In this document: piece by piece, positions 11,017 to 24,998 of the stretch
Position numbering within the stretch: position 1 is the first letter of the stretch
Layout: every line of letters starts with the position of its first letter
DNA from: Antennarius striatus
Lineage: Eukaryota > Chordata > Actinopteri > Lophiiformes > Antennariidae
Direction: 5' to 3'
DNA length: 64,000 nt
Assembly (NCBI RefSeq): GCF_040054535.1
Contig: NC_090785.1
Location: 18,289,001 to 18,353,000 of the forward strand
Translations under genes and position numbers: made by a program
Notes under the pieces: model-generated
Seen by the model: the letters and a program-made list of their open reading frames with translations, nothing else
Databases searched by the model: none
What the model was told of the DNA's origin: nothing

Positions 11017-14000
11017 CTAGCTCATCTCCTGCTGCACAGACGCTGGACCTGCTGCATCTGAAGGATCGGGGGCATCATCGGTAGGGTCCGGGCTTCCATA
11101 TTTGCTCTTTAAGGAACGCTTTAAAAACAGCCAGTATTCCTTACGGATGGTGTCTTTCTCCAGTGCCAGAAGTTCACATATCTTAAAGGGAAGAAGTACA
11201 GACAGGGAGGGTCACACAACAGCAAAATTCTCAGCTCATGTAAGTAAATCGATCCTGATCTTTCTCAGACCAATCAGGAAATCGCGCATCTAGTGGTAGC
11301 AAAGAAGAATAATGTGAGTTGCCAATCATCTAGGCAGGCATAATTGTAGGGTGTCATATAATTTAATTTACATTAGCAAAAATCTTACCTCTAGAGCCTT
11401 TCTTACAGTTTCTTTCTGGTCCTCTGCCTCCATATTTTCTTTTTGGTCGTTATTCTCCAGTATGTCCTCGTAGCAGTCAAACAGGAATGCCAGAAGATAA
11501 GATGAACAGTGAGTTTCCTTCATTTCCAAGACCTTCTCCAGCAGGCCTGGCTGAGACGATAGACCCCTGTCCTGCAGGATTCTTGGAGGGGAAAAAGAGA
11601 ACAGACGATCAGCGAAGTTTTCTATTTCTAATAACTGATTCACAAATTGTTTGTATCGCTTGTAGCATAACACCTATGAGGGTCTAAATGACGTTGTGGA
11701 ATGTCAATCATGAACAGATACATAGAGAAGTAATTTGCGTCTTTTCGCTCCTTGCAGAGTTCTTTAAAACTACCTGTTGAATAATTAAGAATAATCTGAT
11801 CTTACCCTTTCAAATAGTTCCACACGCTTTCATTGTGGGGAGCCTTCCTGATCTGAGTCAAACAGTACCTTAAACACAAACAGGAAACCAGTCAGATGTG
11901 TGCAGCAGAAAACTTTTGCACTTCTACTCAAGCGTGAACAATTCCAGAGGAGGAAAAAACTGAATTTAGTCATACAACTTGTTCAAACAGCAGCTTAAGT
12001 TTTCCAAATATAGGAAATTATGTCTGTCGTGTAAGAAAATATTGCTCTAAAATACAGGATTTGAATGATGCAAAAAAAGTCTGTATGCAAATATTCAGGA
12101 GGAGCACTTACTGAATTTCTCGCTCCAGTACTGCGAGATCAGAGAATCCTGTGGTGTGAGAAATGACAAAATGTCTCTGGTTCCATGCGGAGTTATTCCT
12201 CACATCTTCTTCTAAGAGATTCTCCACATACTCCAGCTCTTTGTCCCACAGTTTGTACTCCTGAACATTTAAGAAGAATATTTGCAACATGTTTGTTTAT
12301 GCAAACATTTACGGCTTCTGGTGGTGTCCCGATAAATGCCTGAGTCAAATACTGAGGGATTGCAACCGCACGTCAACAATCAACACATTAATAAGTAAAG
12401 GATTTATTCTGGCAGAGTTGCTCTCTGTAGGTGGAAAACTGGACTCATCTCTGAAACCAATCTCTGCTAAAAGCTCCCACACCTACCTGGATGACCCACT
12501 GTCTGTGCTGCCAGGCGTGGTAGTTCTTCGCATCTTGGCTGAGGATGAGAGCAATGAAGTCCAGTTCTTCTGATGGGTCGTTCAGCCACTCTATGACCAT
12601 ACGTCTGTGGTGCCTGGGAGGAGGTTTCACAAGAACTCTTTTATTTTATGATGAATCATTTCATTATCATTGCAGACCTGCAGCTATGGGAAAATGTTTC
12701 GTCCAACACAACGACGTAACTTTAAATGCAACAACAAACAAAGACTTTAATATTATTACCCATGAAGCTATTCTAGGCAAAGTATGACTGAGAAATCTAC
12801 TTTGTTTAAAAATAACAAAGACCTGAAAATCTCCTGTTTGAAAATAAATCTGAAGACTGAAACTAGATTTGAAAAAAAAAAGAAAAAAGAAAGAAAAGGT
12901 TAATATCTCTTTGGAAATAAATCAACTTCTTTTACAAGAACATAAACGAGAGCCAAAAAGTACAGACAGTTCCTGAGCTCAGATGATCACAGCAGCAGGT
13001 ATTTCTTCAGTGCCTTTCAGGTGTTCTAGTATGCATACAAATTCAACTGTAACTACAAATAACTATTGGGGGACGTACTCCACCCTTTGAGTACAAGGAG
13101 GGTTTAATTTGAGGTGGGGCTCACCAAGCAGAGACAACACGGATGTTGCCACAGGTGATGAGTACATAATTTTAAGCTTGTGTTGTTTGACAACATTAAA
13201 ATAGAACAAATTAGGACTGCAGGATATTTCTTTATCTGAGCTGCATATTTACAACTTTTTGGGTGCAAAGAACAGAAACGTAAAATCAGATGAGTTTAGT
13301 TAAACATTAAAACTGTGACCCCCTGAGGCCTAAACACTGTGCACACACAATAACACTCCCAGACATCCTGAACTTTTTCCCATAGTTTCGCATCACAAAC
13401 CATCTGTGTGTATTTCGGTGTAGCTGCAATGTAAACTGCACTGTGGTTGAAACATTCAATGCAGTCATATGTGATTTTTTAAAAATATTTAACAAAACCG
13501 ACATCCTAAAAACTACTTAAAATCCATGATTATTAAGTGATGAAGCACTATTTTAAAAAATCTGTATGAATATGTGACCTGACATAAATTTGCCAGCACT
13601 CACCAGACTTGGTAGTTCTTGGGTTGTTCCTCGATGATGGCGGTGATGTACTTCATCTCCTCCCTCAGGTCCTTCGACAGGGCCTGCAGCAGAACTCGCC
13701 TGTAGTGCCTGAACATTTCAATCAGAAAGTGGAATAAAGGAATGGTTTTTATTTACAAATTATTAGTTTGTTGCCGGTTTATTCAAATTCACCTTGAGAT
13801 CTTACGATAATATGTTTTACAGTTTGACTCAAGAGGTGCATGTGATCTCCAATCGACCCCTTTGAAAATGGATCAATAGATTTTTCTTTTAAAGGACAAA
13901 AAGTCTGTTATTGTTTTATGTTATATGAATAAATCGAGACCCTAGTTAAGTTAGTCTGTCATGTTCCACACATGCTGGATGCTCACCATACTGTGTAGTT

Positions 14001-14772
14001 TGCAGCATTCAGGTCAATGGCATCTGCTGTTAAGGCAAAAGCCCTCTCACTTTTTTCATCGTTCTTCAGGAGAGCTCGGAAATAGTCGTAGACATCTGAA
14101 ACTGTTGGAAGACATGAGGAGCATTAGTTACATCTAATAACCAGCAACATCCTAACATGATGTTATTATTATGTAACAACGGATGCAGGTGTTTGCTCAG
14201 CTTCACTTCTATGTCTTCTACTTCCTTCTTACACTTCTCAGAGTAGGCGATCTTCACCACAGGATTCGGTCCATCATCCTGGGGAACAGGATCCAGGTCA
14301 GCCCACTCCTTTCTGTCTCTGAAAGGCAAAAACACGGGGGTGGATTCCTCCTAAACGACTCCATTTACCTGGAGATGAACTGTAATTACAGCATTTGTGA
14401 TTTAAGAACAGATGAAAAGATGGGAAACAGAAGTAATAGCAACACAGAACTATTCCTGTAAATACATGTTAAACGTTTTGCGTTCATCACAAGTTCTGGT
14501 AGTAACGTTATCCTGATAAACACCAGCACAGAGAACCTCACCTGATGTTTGAATGAAAGTTATTCAACACAAACGTGTTGGTATAAACTAGTCGCGGATG
14601 CTCACAGCTAGCCATTCAAAGATTTAGCGAAAATGAAAACCACACAATACCTGTAGAATGAATATTGAGACGGATCAGAGAAATAAGCGTCACCAAGGTC
14701 GTCGGCCTCCACATCAAACTCTCTGTCTTGTCTGTTATCCAAGGAGTTACCAGACATTTCCACACCTGACAT
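11017..14772 (-). CDS. fnta: Protein farnesyltransferase/geranylgeranyltransferase I subunit alpha
   Basis: Nine coding exons: 14651-14772, 14233-14318, 13987-14101, 13604-13708, 12487-12613, 12112-12260, 11806-11868, 11389-11581 and 11017-11181. All junctions are GT-AG and in phase, giving 374 residues (human FNTA has 379). The alpha subunit pairs with FNTB or PGGT1B to add farnesyl or geranylgeranyl groups to CaaX cysteines in the cytosol. Family blocks seen in order: [11 protein letters not shown]-like start ([19 protein letters not shown]), [66 protein letters not shown] and a final [20 protein letters not shown]. These are the tandem PPTA (prenyltransferase alpha) helical repeats. The first ATG is chosen; a second, five codons on, is also possible. 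aup1 follows upstream on the same strand, about 1.3 kb away. Confidence 0.95.
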
Positions 14773-15804
14773 CCTGAACCTCTTAGCAGAGACTGCGCTG
14801 CTAGCTGAAGCTGTCCGTCTGGCTGTGGGAGTTACGTCACGTCCGGTATAGAGAAAAGAGAAAAGAGGCGTTCAAAGGCTATAGGATAATATAACTTCAC
14901 TTCCGAAACAGCTTCAACAGGTGCTGCGTTCGTTTCGCACTGTTACGACATAAACGTGAAGTTAAGAACTGTTTAAATCTGACAAAAAACCCCACAAAAA
15001 CCACAATAAGCTGTAATGCTGGTTGTGAGAGGGATTTACCTATCCACGTTTTACCCATCTTGATTTATTACAACGCCAAAACAGTATTGACAAGATTTGC
15101 GATACATGTAATCTCTAAAATTTCTATTTTAACAGGACCCCTCAAAAGCATCAGTATTTGTTCACACAAGAATGTTTTTTTGTCATACCATCCTTTATTA
15201 TTATTAATAATAATATACAATAATAATAATGGGTTGGATTTATATAGTGCTGTAATGGGTTATATTCCCTGTTCCTTCACCTTCTTGACCATCATGGACC
15301 TCTTCAGGACCTTTTCGAGGCAGGTTCCCTCAGATTCACAGACATAAATAAGATGATTACCCCAAAAATCCAGTTTTTGATGTAATAGGTTTAGTGCTGT
15401 GTTTCTATGGTGAGAAACAAGTCATGGAATAAGCAATGTCAAGAAACAGCCATTTCACCCAAAGTAGTTCCAACAGCTCAGGGCCACTGATATTACAAGT
15501 GGTTTATATAACACAAAATGATATTTTTACTGTCCACTGATGTCGGTGAGCGGATGCATCATTCACTCCTTAATGGCAAGAATCTCTACAACCTGCTGTA
15601 ACATAATAATGCATAACCAGAGAGCAACTCCCAGAATATCCAGTCAGAACCTCATCTACCTCATTGCAGTATTTTTTCTAAAGTGCATTGTTTACCACAC
15701 TTATATTTTGTGATTCATTCATTCATCTTCTGAACTGCTTTATGCGCCGTAGCGGGTCACGGGAAGCTGGAGCCTATGACATGACAGATACCTTAAGGTC
15801 AAGC
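14773..15804. other. fnta promoter side and aup1 downstream region
   Basis: This short interval separates two genes on the minus strand. It must contain the fnta promoter, probably the CpG-bearing sequence at about 14773-14960. It also holds ATT/TAA-rich simple sequence near 15195-15230 and a repeat fragment at 15715-15780. No further gene was seen. Confidence 0.5.
15715..15780 (+). repeat. Fragment of a common fish interspersed repeat
   Basis: Contains 'ttcattcattcatcttctga' and 'gggtcacgggaagctggagcc', the plus-orientation form of the repeat fragment at 5413-5468. Related to 53446-53600. Confidence 0.5.
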
Positions 15805-15810
15805 TGAACT

Positions 15811-15823
15811 TTATTTTTATTGA
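15811..15823 (-). terminator. Candidate polyadenylation signals of aup1
   Basis: On the minus strand two overlapping AATAAA-type hexamers lie about 280-290 bases past the aup1 stop codon. Use is inferred. Confidence 0.4.
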
Positions 15824-16102
15824 CGACTCAGACATTATAAAAATAAATAATGATTCACAGTCAGTGGATCATAATACAAATTGTTATCAAAATTACACGT
15901 CAGCCTGAATGAAGAATTAAACATGCATGAACACCATCCATCAAGGTATACATGTTATGAATACTTGCCTCCTTTATTTGCAATGAAGAAAATCTGTTTG
16001 AACAGAACCTGTTGACTTAATCTAAAATTACAGATTAGACAGCTTTGCAAGTTTAATATGCTTCTCTGTAAGATTTTCGAGGGTGGCTTGACCAAAGTGC
16101 GC

Positions 16103-19100
16103 TCAGCTACTGTCTTCTTGATCCAATCCATGTTTCTCAATGTAGCGCCTTGAATAAAAACATAAAAAAAAGAAGTAACAGTTAAAACAAACCAGCATCT
16201 TCTGTTAATTTAACAGATATTTTTTTACAAACAGAACATGTATCACTTGTCAAATTCATTATGGTTGTTATTACAGTAAGAGCCTGATGGTCAATCTGTC
16301 ACAAACTGTATTCGCCACATTAAAAAAAATTGTTGAAGTCACGGCATAAAGGACACGTCTATCTTTCTTTGTCAACTTTCTGTCTGAACTCCTGTTTCCT
16401 GCTTCAGGCTTTCTATGTGCTCTCATTAAAAGGACAGTTTGACTCTTCTTTAACAAAAGAAACCAACTGCAAGTCACTTCTTCAGACAAAAGGAGCCCAT
16501 TGTTAAAATGAGAGCTGTGAAGGACATGAAAAATAAAAAGCAGCTAAAAAAATAAGCTAGAATCTTTACCAAAAAAAGTTGATTATGTAAATTCCTAGGT
16601 GAGCAAACTGTAGAGTTCTTAAAGTTTAGACTTGATCCAGTATATTTAAAGTCTTTTACCTGAAAACTGCATGTAGGTATAACACTGCCTCATCATTCAG
16701 AATATGTGGAGCCAATGTATTATTTAACTGAATGATTATTTGTGTGATGTGACTCCTATTGGCAGCCAACATCCTTCAAACAGTGTAAAGCCCACTGAAA
16801 CAGTCCTGGATTGATTCATTTCCAGCAAAGGTAGTATTTCAGGTCATGTGGTGTAAATTCCTGGATGTCATAGCATAATAAATACTCTATCACGGGATGG
16901 ACAGACATCACTTGACAGTTTTTCCCATGTCATGCAGCTCCATGAAGACAGCTACCTGATCCGATGCCCCTTCACTGTCTGATTTCAGAACAAACCTGCA
17001 GGGTCTAAATTAGTGAAGACGGGTGTAGTTCATACATACGGATCTTGTTTGGTGCTGCTTTAAAATGGTCCAGAGTCCGTGTGGAGTCAGTTTTGAGTGA
17101 CAGATATGACCGTAGGAATTAATCATGAATTTCTCCAACCAAATGAATATTTCAAAACTGTTCACTTCTGCAAAACAGCAAGATGCTGTGCATAATAAAG
17201 CAACACTGGCTTTGCTCTGAATACTCTTGTTAACATGATGTGAACAGGTCTTTTCAATTCCTCCAGATGTGATTAAAAAAACAAGCTCTCAAGGCTAATT
17301 GAAAATTTAATTCAACATGACTTATTTTACTCCAAGAACTATAAAAAAAATGTGTTTCCGATATTTTCTTTACGAGGCGACTTTGCCAATGGCCAGAAAA
17401 TCTCACCTCCTCGCAAAATTATACAACGCATCTTTCCTGTCCTGGAGAGACAAATGTCTGTCAACTGGTGATTTCCCAAAAGATTTGGCAGCAGGCTGTG
17501 GATGAAAAGAAAATGGAAATATCAATAAAAACAAACAAAAAAAATGTCTCATAGCCAGAAAATAATTAATTTGACATTATGAATGCAGAGGAAATTTGTG
17601 ATTTCTTCTTGTACAATGTGGCTATAAAAGAACTGCCCTGTTTAGAATACTGACACATGGGAGTCATCAAACCTGTGGGGTGGCAGCAGGACCAGAGGGG
17701 TAGAAACGGCTCTTAGAAGGCCCAAATGTTGATGTCCCAGTTGCCTCCATCTGAGTTTCCTCTTTATTCTCCAGCAGATTTGTTATGGTGGCGTCAACAC
17801 AGTTGGTTTTTGCTGCAATCAAGAGAACTTGAAGTCATTTCAATGCTCCTGTTTTTTCTACCGGTTGGTATATAAAGTGGATGAACTCTAGTACAGCAGG
17901 TACATCAGAACAGACTGTACAGGAAACACAAACAGTACATTCCACTGAGTAGTGGGAACATGCAGTCCAAAAGTCCGCTGAACACGGGTCCTACCTAGCT
18001 CCTTTGTGATTACATTCAGAGGGACGTGAGGCAGCACATCCTTCACCTGCTGGGCCATTTTAGCAATCCTGTGTTCATCTGTGCCCAAACTCTGGACCAT
18101 GAATCCAAGGCCAATGGATGAAGGTCTGACACCTGAAGGCGAGAGAAAATCAACAAAAATAATAATAATTATAATGAAAATGATATTAATAATATTAATA
18201 ATAATTCAAACTCTTCGTCATGCAGTGTGTTTGTCTCCTGACTTACTCGCGGATGTCTGTGGTACAGCGTGTCTTTTCCTTTTGACGTATTCTGCTTTGT
18301 CAGCTTTAGTGATCTTGGTAGAGACTAAACCAAGTTCACCAGCTAACAGCTGAAATTAAAGACACACAACAGGCATATGTTTAGCACCAAACTGCACAGG
18401 ATTAATAAATATAATGACGGAAGAAAAACAGGAGAGAGAATCTTAATAGTCATGGTTTAACTTTTAAAGAAATATGGAGTAACTCAAAGTTGATTAAAGG
18501 TGTTATTGTATGTGTACAAAAGACAAGGTGGATAAATTGATAACATTTTTCACAACTGCACAACAAAGCTCTTCAATATGACAATACGGACTGTTTTAAA
18601 AATAAATAATGCAACATTTAATCTTATACATTAATTAACGATAAGAAGAGACAAATACCCTGAATGTGGAGCAACCGCTCCGGTTTAAAGCTCCTAACGG
18701 TAATGAAACACACGAGTCTCACCTCCTGAACTTTGTTGGCAAACTCCTGCATGGACTCGCCCTCCTGTCGGGATACTGGTGGCAGCCAGCTGACATGGAA
18801 ATACAACAAGATATAAAAAAAAAAAGACAACTGAAAAGATTAAAACATTGGATGAACAGAAGAAATTAATCTGAACCAAAAGATTAATCAAAAGAAAAAA
18901 AACATGACATGAGGATGTTGTTTTGTTTCAATACCACTGGATAGTCATACTCATTAATCAACATTAATGGCCACAGAGGAGCCTGAGGTTTTCTCCCCCT
19001 TTTATTTGCTTGTCATCAGTGGATTGAGTTTACATCCCTCACATGTACACAGAACAGCCTCCGTTTAGCTGAAAATAAACTAAACCCCAGGCTATTTGCT

Positions 19101-22100
19101 CAGTCAACGGCAAAATGTCACGATTCAACTACATAATGCAAAGAAGTGACAAATTATTTAGTACCTTACATGATACACTGTACATGGAACAAAAAATGTC
19201 CATAGGAGCTCCATCAGCCAGCTGGAGTCCGGTATGTTCTGGGGACAGACAAAGACAAGTAGGTCTATTAAATTTCAGTGTAGAATAAAACTGATTTCAA
19301 TAGCATGTGGACACTAATGTCTGTGAGAACTGGTCTTCCTGAGCCCAACAGTCCAAACTGGACTTCGATCACTACCGCCTCTGATAGATGGATTAGATCC
19401 TAGCAGCACACAACCAAATCTTCTTGATACTTCAAGCAATCGTCACTGATTTTCCGTTGCTGGGATGTTTTCTAATAAGACATAAGTAGATGTTCTTTAA
19501 GCACAGGCCACTTTTTTATTCCCATTGTCTCGACACAGACATTACGAACCACATTCAGACATCATGTCTCTCATTTCAAGTCTCAGGCAGCGAAAAAAAG
19601 ATGATCAGGTTCTAGTCTTTTATTGAATTTGACGCCTGGACCACTTATTTCTATCTTAAATTCAACATCAAACAGACTGAACTTGTTACCAGTGAAATCC
19701 TCACTCTGCTCTGGTACCACTGAGCAGACCTACTCAGAACAATGTCACTGTCTCTACCTCAATATTTATATCCAGCAAAAAGTCAGTTGCCAAATATAAT
19801 TTCCCACCTGAGGTTATTTCTCCTTCAAATATCGAGGAGTGAAATATCTTATTCATATATCCCAAAATCAGCATCAACTTTTGTTCACTTTGGGAGCAAA
19901 AGAGTTGAAAACTGTTTAAACAACGATACTATCTCCAAATTAAACAATCCTCCGGCGGAGGGCTCCTCTGACTCTGCCTAAATAAAGACTAATGCCTGGA
20001 TAGTAGACATCTGAGGACTGGGAAGCGGCAACATGAGCAACCAATCCTCAAAGTTCTGCAACCCAATTGGTTGATGAGGACGTGCCACTAAACCAAGAAT
20101 AAAAGGGCTGTCCTGGACCTGTTATTAGGTGTGGAGAGGAGAAAGAGACCTCTGTTAAAATATTCAATGGTTTCACAGCACAATTCATATTTAACACCGG
20201 ACACTAAGATGATCGTTTTAGGTTCATAACCGTACACCTGGGGGAGCTGTCACTGCCCTGGACCTCAGATTACTGATAGTTCAGTCACTGCAGTCCCTTG
20301 GAAAAGGACCAAGAAGCCAAAATTTATTAACTGGATTTAAGAACTGACAACAGAAAAGAGTACAGTAGTTATAAAATGTCTCTCTGACAACATATGGATT
20401 GCTCGTATACAATAAATGACGAATGTGGACAGAGGTATAGATATCACTGGTCTTGTGCAACTAGAACTAACTACCTTCAGTGACTGACTGTTCTGAGTGA
20501 AGTAAATAGTACTTGAGTTTAATAGTGATACAAAACAATTCTTGTATAAACAGAAGCATCTGCTTTTCTGTCCATTTCTGCAATTTTTCATTAAATAATT
20601 CCTTTCATTATTATAATTTTACTCATTAAATCTTATTATATTTATCTTTCTGATGTGTGACATTGAGTGAAGGCCTAACTTCAATGTTGTACAATAATAT
20701 CTGCGTATTTCTCTCTCTAAATGAGAAAGCATTTACAATTTGGAAATGTTAAAGGAAAAAAAAAAAAAAGTTGGGTTAAGATGTTTTTACCAAAGCAATC
20801 AAAGGTCTGGTGACCCGTAAGGCCACAGGCTGAATGGAATCGGTCAGAGAGAAAGGCCAAGAACTGTGAGGAGACAAATATCCACGTCAGTACATCAATA
20901 CAGCAGGCAAACTCTGACTCATGAAAACAAGAATATATGCTGAGTTTGTTTCATGAGTAGATAGTCATTCAAAAAGTTTACAAACACAACTGTGCAGGTA
21001 TCAGTCAGAAAGCAGAACCGCACAAACCAAAGCATCATGTTATTCTTCATATTATTCTCAGCTCTATCTCAAAGTGCAGTGGAAGAAAGATGATGATTTG
21101 TGGTTGGTTCAATTACCAGTAAATCACTTCTTGATTTTGCAACCAAAGTCATGAGTGAGGCCAAAACTCAGTCATCATGTGATAGACTGATTCCAATGTG
21201 TTACTGCTGTAGAACGTCTCTGAATATTTCAAAGTAAATATGAAGGTCTGGTGAAAACTAAAAACAAAAGAACTAAAGCTGAAAGTGTAGGGAGGTGTTA
21301 CTTTTCCATGTGAAGATATTTTCTACTAGATCACATCAACTCATCGTTTCTATGTGACAACAATGATGTGATCTTACAGAAAGTAGTTTCTAGCAGCAAA
21401 AGGTGTTAGCACTAACCTGAACTTGAGCAGGCCAGTGCGGCCATTTGTGGTGTCTTCTTCAGGAAACAGCAGTAAAGGCGACGTGCCTTCAGTGAGACAG
21501 TATCTCTGAAGAGTCTCGCCTATCGCCTCCTGGCCAGACGCTGAACGGATTTCCATGAAGCCTCTGGCCCAACACACAAAGCCGGTGGAGCCCTCTAACT
21601 GGGGCTAACAAACACACAGGCACACAGCAAGCTAAAACATCAACGCATCCATTGTATTTAAAAGAATACCACAGTAAGCACCGGGAAAATAAGACGATCT
21701 GAACACATCTAGAATATAAGACTAATTCTCATCATCCACTAGTGCACATCTGCTCTCCTTTGCCAGCTGCTTGCAACATCTACAGAAAACAGCCTGCATG
21801 CAAAACATGCTGCACTTCCTGTTTTGCTTTAATCTACTTCACTGGTAAAGTAAGCGTGTAGCACTGTTATGAATGAGAAATATATGACGTGACATACAGT
21901 AGTTAAACAAAGAGAAATTTTTGACACTCACAGTATTGCAGGCGGTCAGAAGGTTGATGATGTTGTGGTCAAACTCAGTTACATGGTTGCACATGTAGAG
22001 CTTGGTGCTCCGGTCTCTGGAGCGAGGGTTTCTCTGCCTCACATGCATCCCCAGGACGGAGCACATAATCCTAACAATAAATCTATGAAGGAAGAACAGG

Positions 22101-23215
22101 TGGGTGTGAACAGTCGCATTATTGCATTAAAATGAGATAAATCTGTCTCAGGGGACACACTTTGTATGGATTTCTTTCTCATTCAGCAGTAAGGCAATTT
22201 AGATATTTTGTCTAATTAAATGTTTCTTTGTTTAACATTCTTCAGTTCCAGTCATCACCTTTATTTGAACATTGACTTACTGAGAGCCACGACTCGCTTT
22301 AAGAGAGTCACACTATGTCACACACAAGTCCCATACCAAGCACCTTGGGCAGAAACTCACCTTGATTAGAATTAATGAGGTAACATTATTTCATGGACTC
22401 ATTTTAGTCGAGACAAGCAGACATTTTGCAATTATTTTTAATGGGGTACACGTATGTATTACATGGTGTATGTTCACACTGACAGTCACCATTCATCTTA
22501 TTTCTGTCTGGTTTATGTGCGTTATGTTTCTACCTGGTCTTGTACCTCATTGATTATTAAGTACTGCCTGCTGAAAATGGTGTCTTTTCAGAATATACTG
22601 ACTGACAGGAAGCCTTTCAGAGAAATACTTATCCAAACTCCTGGACTACTTGACGAATAACTTCAAAGACTTCATGATTAGTACTCAAATGACTTTGTTA
22701 AGAACAACTAAGTCTGTAAAGACACACAATCACTGCATAGTTCTGCTCATAACAGAGTGGGGCTGAAACTTAAACCCTAAAAGAATGATATTGTAATGAT
22801 TATTCAAAAGGATGTGGGTTGATTTAATCACTGGTTGTGCAAACTTTTCCTTTATGTATATTGAAAATTTTCAATATTATTCATGACCCATAAAATAGTT
22901 TTGAAAGCCCCAACTAGGATATGACTTATGAGAGTAAACTGAATTCAGATAAATACTGATATTCTGGAATACTTACCTTCTAACAAAACTTTCTGGAAGT
23001 GCACAGCTGACTAAGAACACATGAAGACCAATAGAAATCCGAATCAGCATCAAACAAACGCCAACTGGAAAATAAACCAGTAAAAGCAGGAGAAAAACAG
23101 CATCTTTGGGAAACCTGTATAACAAAAAGATCAGAGTTGTAAACATTTTACATGCAGTTTATAAAACAAACAGGTGAAATATCTTATTGATGAGAACTTG
23201 ACACACCACATGAAC

Positions 23216-23290
<75 letters not shown>

Positions 23291-24277
23291 CAGTAACAAC
23301 AGTACAATATTCAAGCATGAGCCATTGGGTACAGCAATGAACTTGTCCCATATTTTACCAATAAACATAGTAGATATACTTTAATGATCCCCAACTCGGA
23401 AATTTACAAACACTAATAAACACTGGGAGCATATTGTGTTTCTATATTATCCGTGATTTTTCCATTTAATTTGAAGAACTGCTATCATATTTTCTAACAG
23501 TATTAAATCAATAAATACCACCAGATGAGCAACAAAAACACTGGGGGTTTGAACGGTTTTATTTTCTGGTTTATATTATAATTTAATGGTTGTCACGACA
23601 TATTTTAAGCATAATATAAAATATTATATTAATATTTATGCATTGACTGAAGCCCTGGGATTGGAAACATTAAACGACGTACTCCTATAATCTACCACCC
23701 TAAACAGTTCTTTCTTCTCCACGTTTTCAAATTGGCATAAATAGTAGCTGAGTTTATGTTTGGTGCACGCTGTGATGCTAGAATCACACACCAGGAGGGC
23801 CGCTTATGAAACAAACAAACAAACAAACAAGTCGGATCTGCTTTTGACACGATGGAGCATTTCAGAAAACATTCACAGAAGACAGATGTCTGAGAAGACA
23901 GGTGTCATCATCACATGTTATTTCCACATCATTAAAAGTTGAGCTACATGTTCATCTTCTGTGTTGACAGCCCGATCACTTTACAACCAGCTGCTTAATA
24001 CCAGGTAGCAACAGCACCTGTACACAGCACTAACTAGCCACGCTGACTAGCTAGCTGCTTGTGTTGCACTGCTTTGACACCCAGTTTTAATACATAACGG
24101 CTAGCCAGCGAAAGATGTCTCACGACATTGTATTGTTTCTTATTCATGCGCAAATAGACCGTAGCCCTAAGTATTCCAACGGTGAGTGACATGAAGCTAG
24201 CTCCAGGTTAGCATTAGCTTCCATTAGCTGACTTACCGATGAAAGTCAAACATGTCCCCAATTCCCCGAGCCTCCAT
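16103..24277 (-). CDS. aup1: AUP1, lipid droplet and ERAD factor (acyltransferase-like, CUE and G2BR domains)
   Basis: Twelve coding exons: 24237-24277, 22977-23114, 21932-22082, 21417-21598, 20791-20863, 19165-19238, 18723-18789, 18247-18349, 17995-18132, 17673-17812, 17407-17495 and 16103-16148. They give 413 residues (human 410), in phase throughout. The N-terminus has a hydrophobic hairpin (DAVFLLLLLVYFPVGVCLML region) used for ER and droplet insertion. The acyltransferase-like domain keeps the NHx4D box (NHVTEFD) and FPEEDTTNGRTGLLKF. The CUE domain follows (MAQQVKDVLPHVPLNVI, then NCVDATITNLLE), and the protein ends with the UBE2G2-binding region (LSLQDRKDALYNFARRRYIE). In known family members AUP1 recruits UBE2G2 to ER-associated degradation and controls lipid droplets. 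Exon 6 uses a weak GTACTA donor. It is divergent with ctsf, and an RTE LINE now lies between them. Confidence 0.95.
23216..23290. repeat. (GATA)n tetranucleotide repeat
   Basis: About 19 GATA units in the first intron of aup1. Read on the minus strand it is (TATC)n, which is a usual tail of teleost L2/Rex1-type LINEs; see the next feature. Confidence 0.95.
23368..23405 (-). mobile_element. Short 3'-end remnant of an L2/Rex1-type LINE
   Basis: On the minus strand it reads 'ggggatcattaaagtatatc', like the 3' end of the LINE at 39420-40667 ('gggattattaaagtatatat'). Only the tail is left, and the nearby (GATA)n tract probably grew from it. Confidence 0.55.
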
Positions 24278-24989
24278 GTCTGCCACTTCAAACCTTAACT
24301 CAAAGGCTAATGCTAAGAAAACCTGATTCCTAAAAATAAATTAGACATAACTTTCACGACAACAATTTTCTCGATCGACCAGTAGTGACCGTTAATGTTA
24401 CTGTTCCCTATGTGACGTGCTTCTTCAAGTTTGATGTATTAGCTTAGCTACCGTCAAGCAGCAACGTCGATAGTGCATAGCTAGCTACAGTAGCAGCACT
24501 TCCGTCCAGTGCCATCCAAAATAAGAGCACAAACAAACTGACTTAAAATTCTGGAGAAATGTAATTAATTTTGTCGGGATAGGTATTTTGATGATTTTGA
24601 GAACAATTTATTATTTTTAATTTATGTTTTGATGATTTAGATAACAATTTATATAAAAAGACACCTAGCCGTTTATCTTAATTTATTCCTTTAGTTACAA
24701 AATAAAAGACTAACTGCAGGACATGCGTTGAGCAGGTTGGATATTTGTCTCCCTCTAGTGGCTGAATTCAATACTGACGTTTGTGATTTACCACCCAGTT
24801 TCTCCATCTTGATAATACAGTACAGTACACATGCTTTACTTCTCGCGACGATCGAGTTGCATGTCATGAACAAACATTAATTACTTTTTTTCTATTCATG
24901 TTTTTTTTATAAATAATATTTAATACCAACACATTTTGCGCTAAAACGATTAATTTAGAGGCCCATAGGTCGATACGTTTTTCTTTTTG
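24278..24989. other. aup1 5' flank and promoter region
   Basis: Sequence upstream of the aup1 start codon. The first 200-250 bases have several CTAG-rich, CpG-bearing blocks and probably hold the promoter. No TATA box stands out, and beyond about 24.5 kb the sequence is AT-rich. No gene was seen. Confidence 0.4.
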
Positions 24990-24998
24990 TTGTATTTA
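24990..24998. repeat. Target-site duplication, right of RTE copy 1 in element orientation
   Basis: TTGTATTTA, repeated exactly at 28115-28123 on the other side of the LINE. A 9-bp match in AT-rich sequence is suggestive, not proof. Confidence 0.6.
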
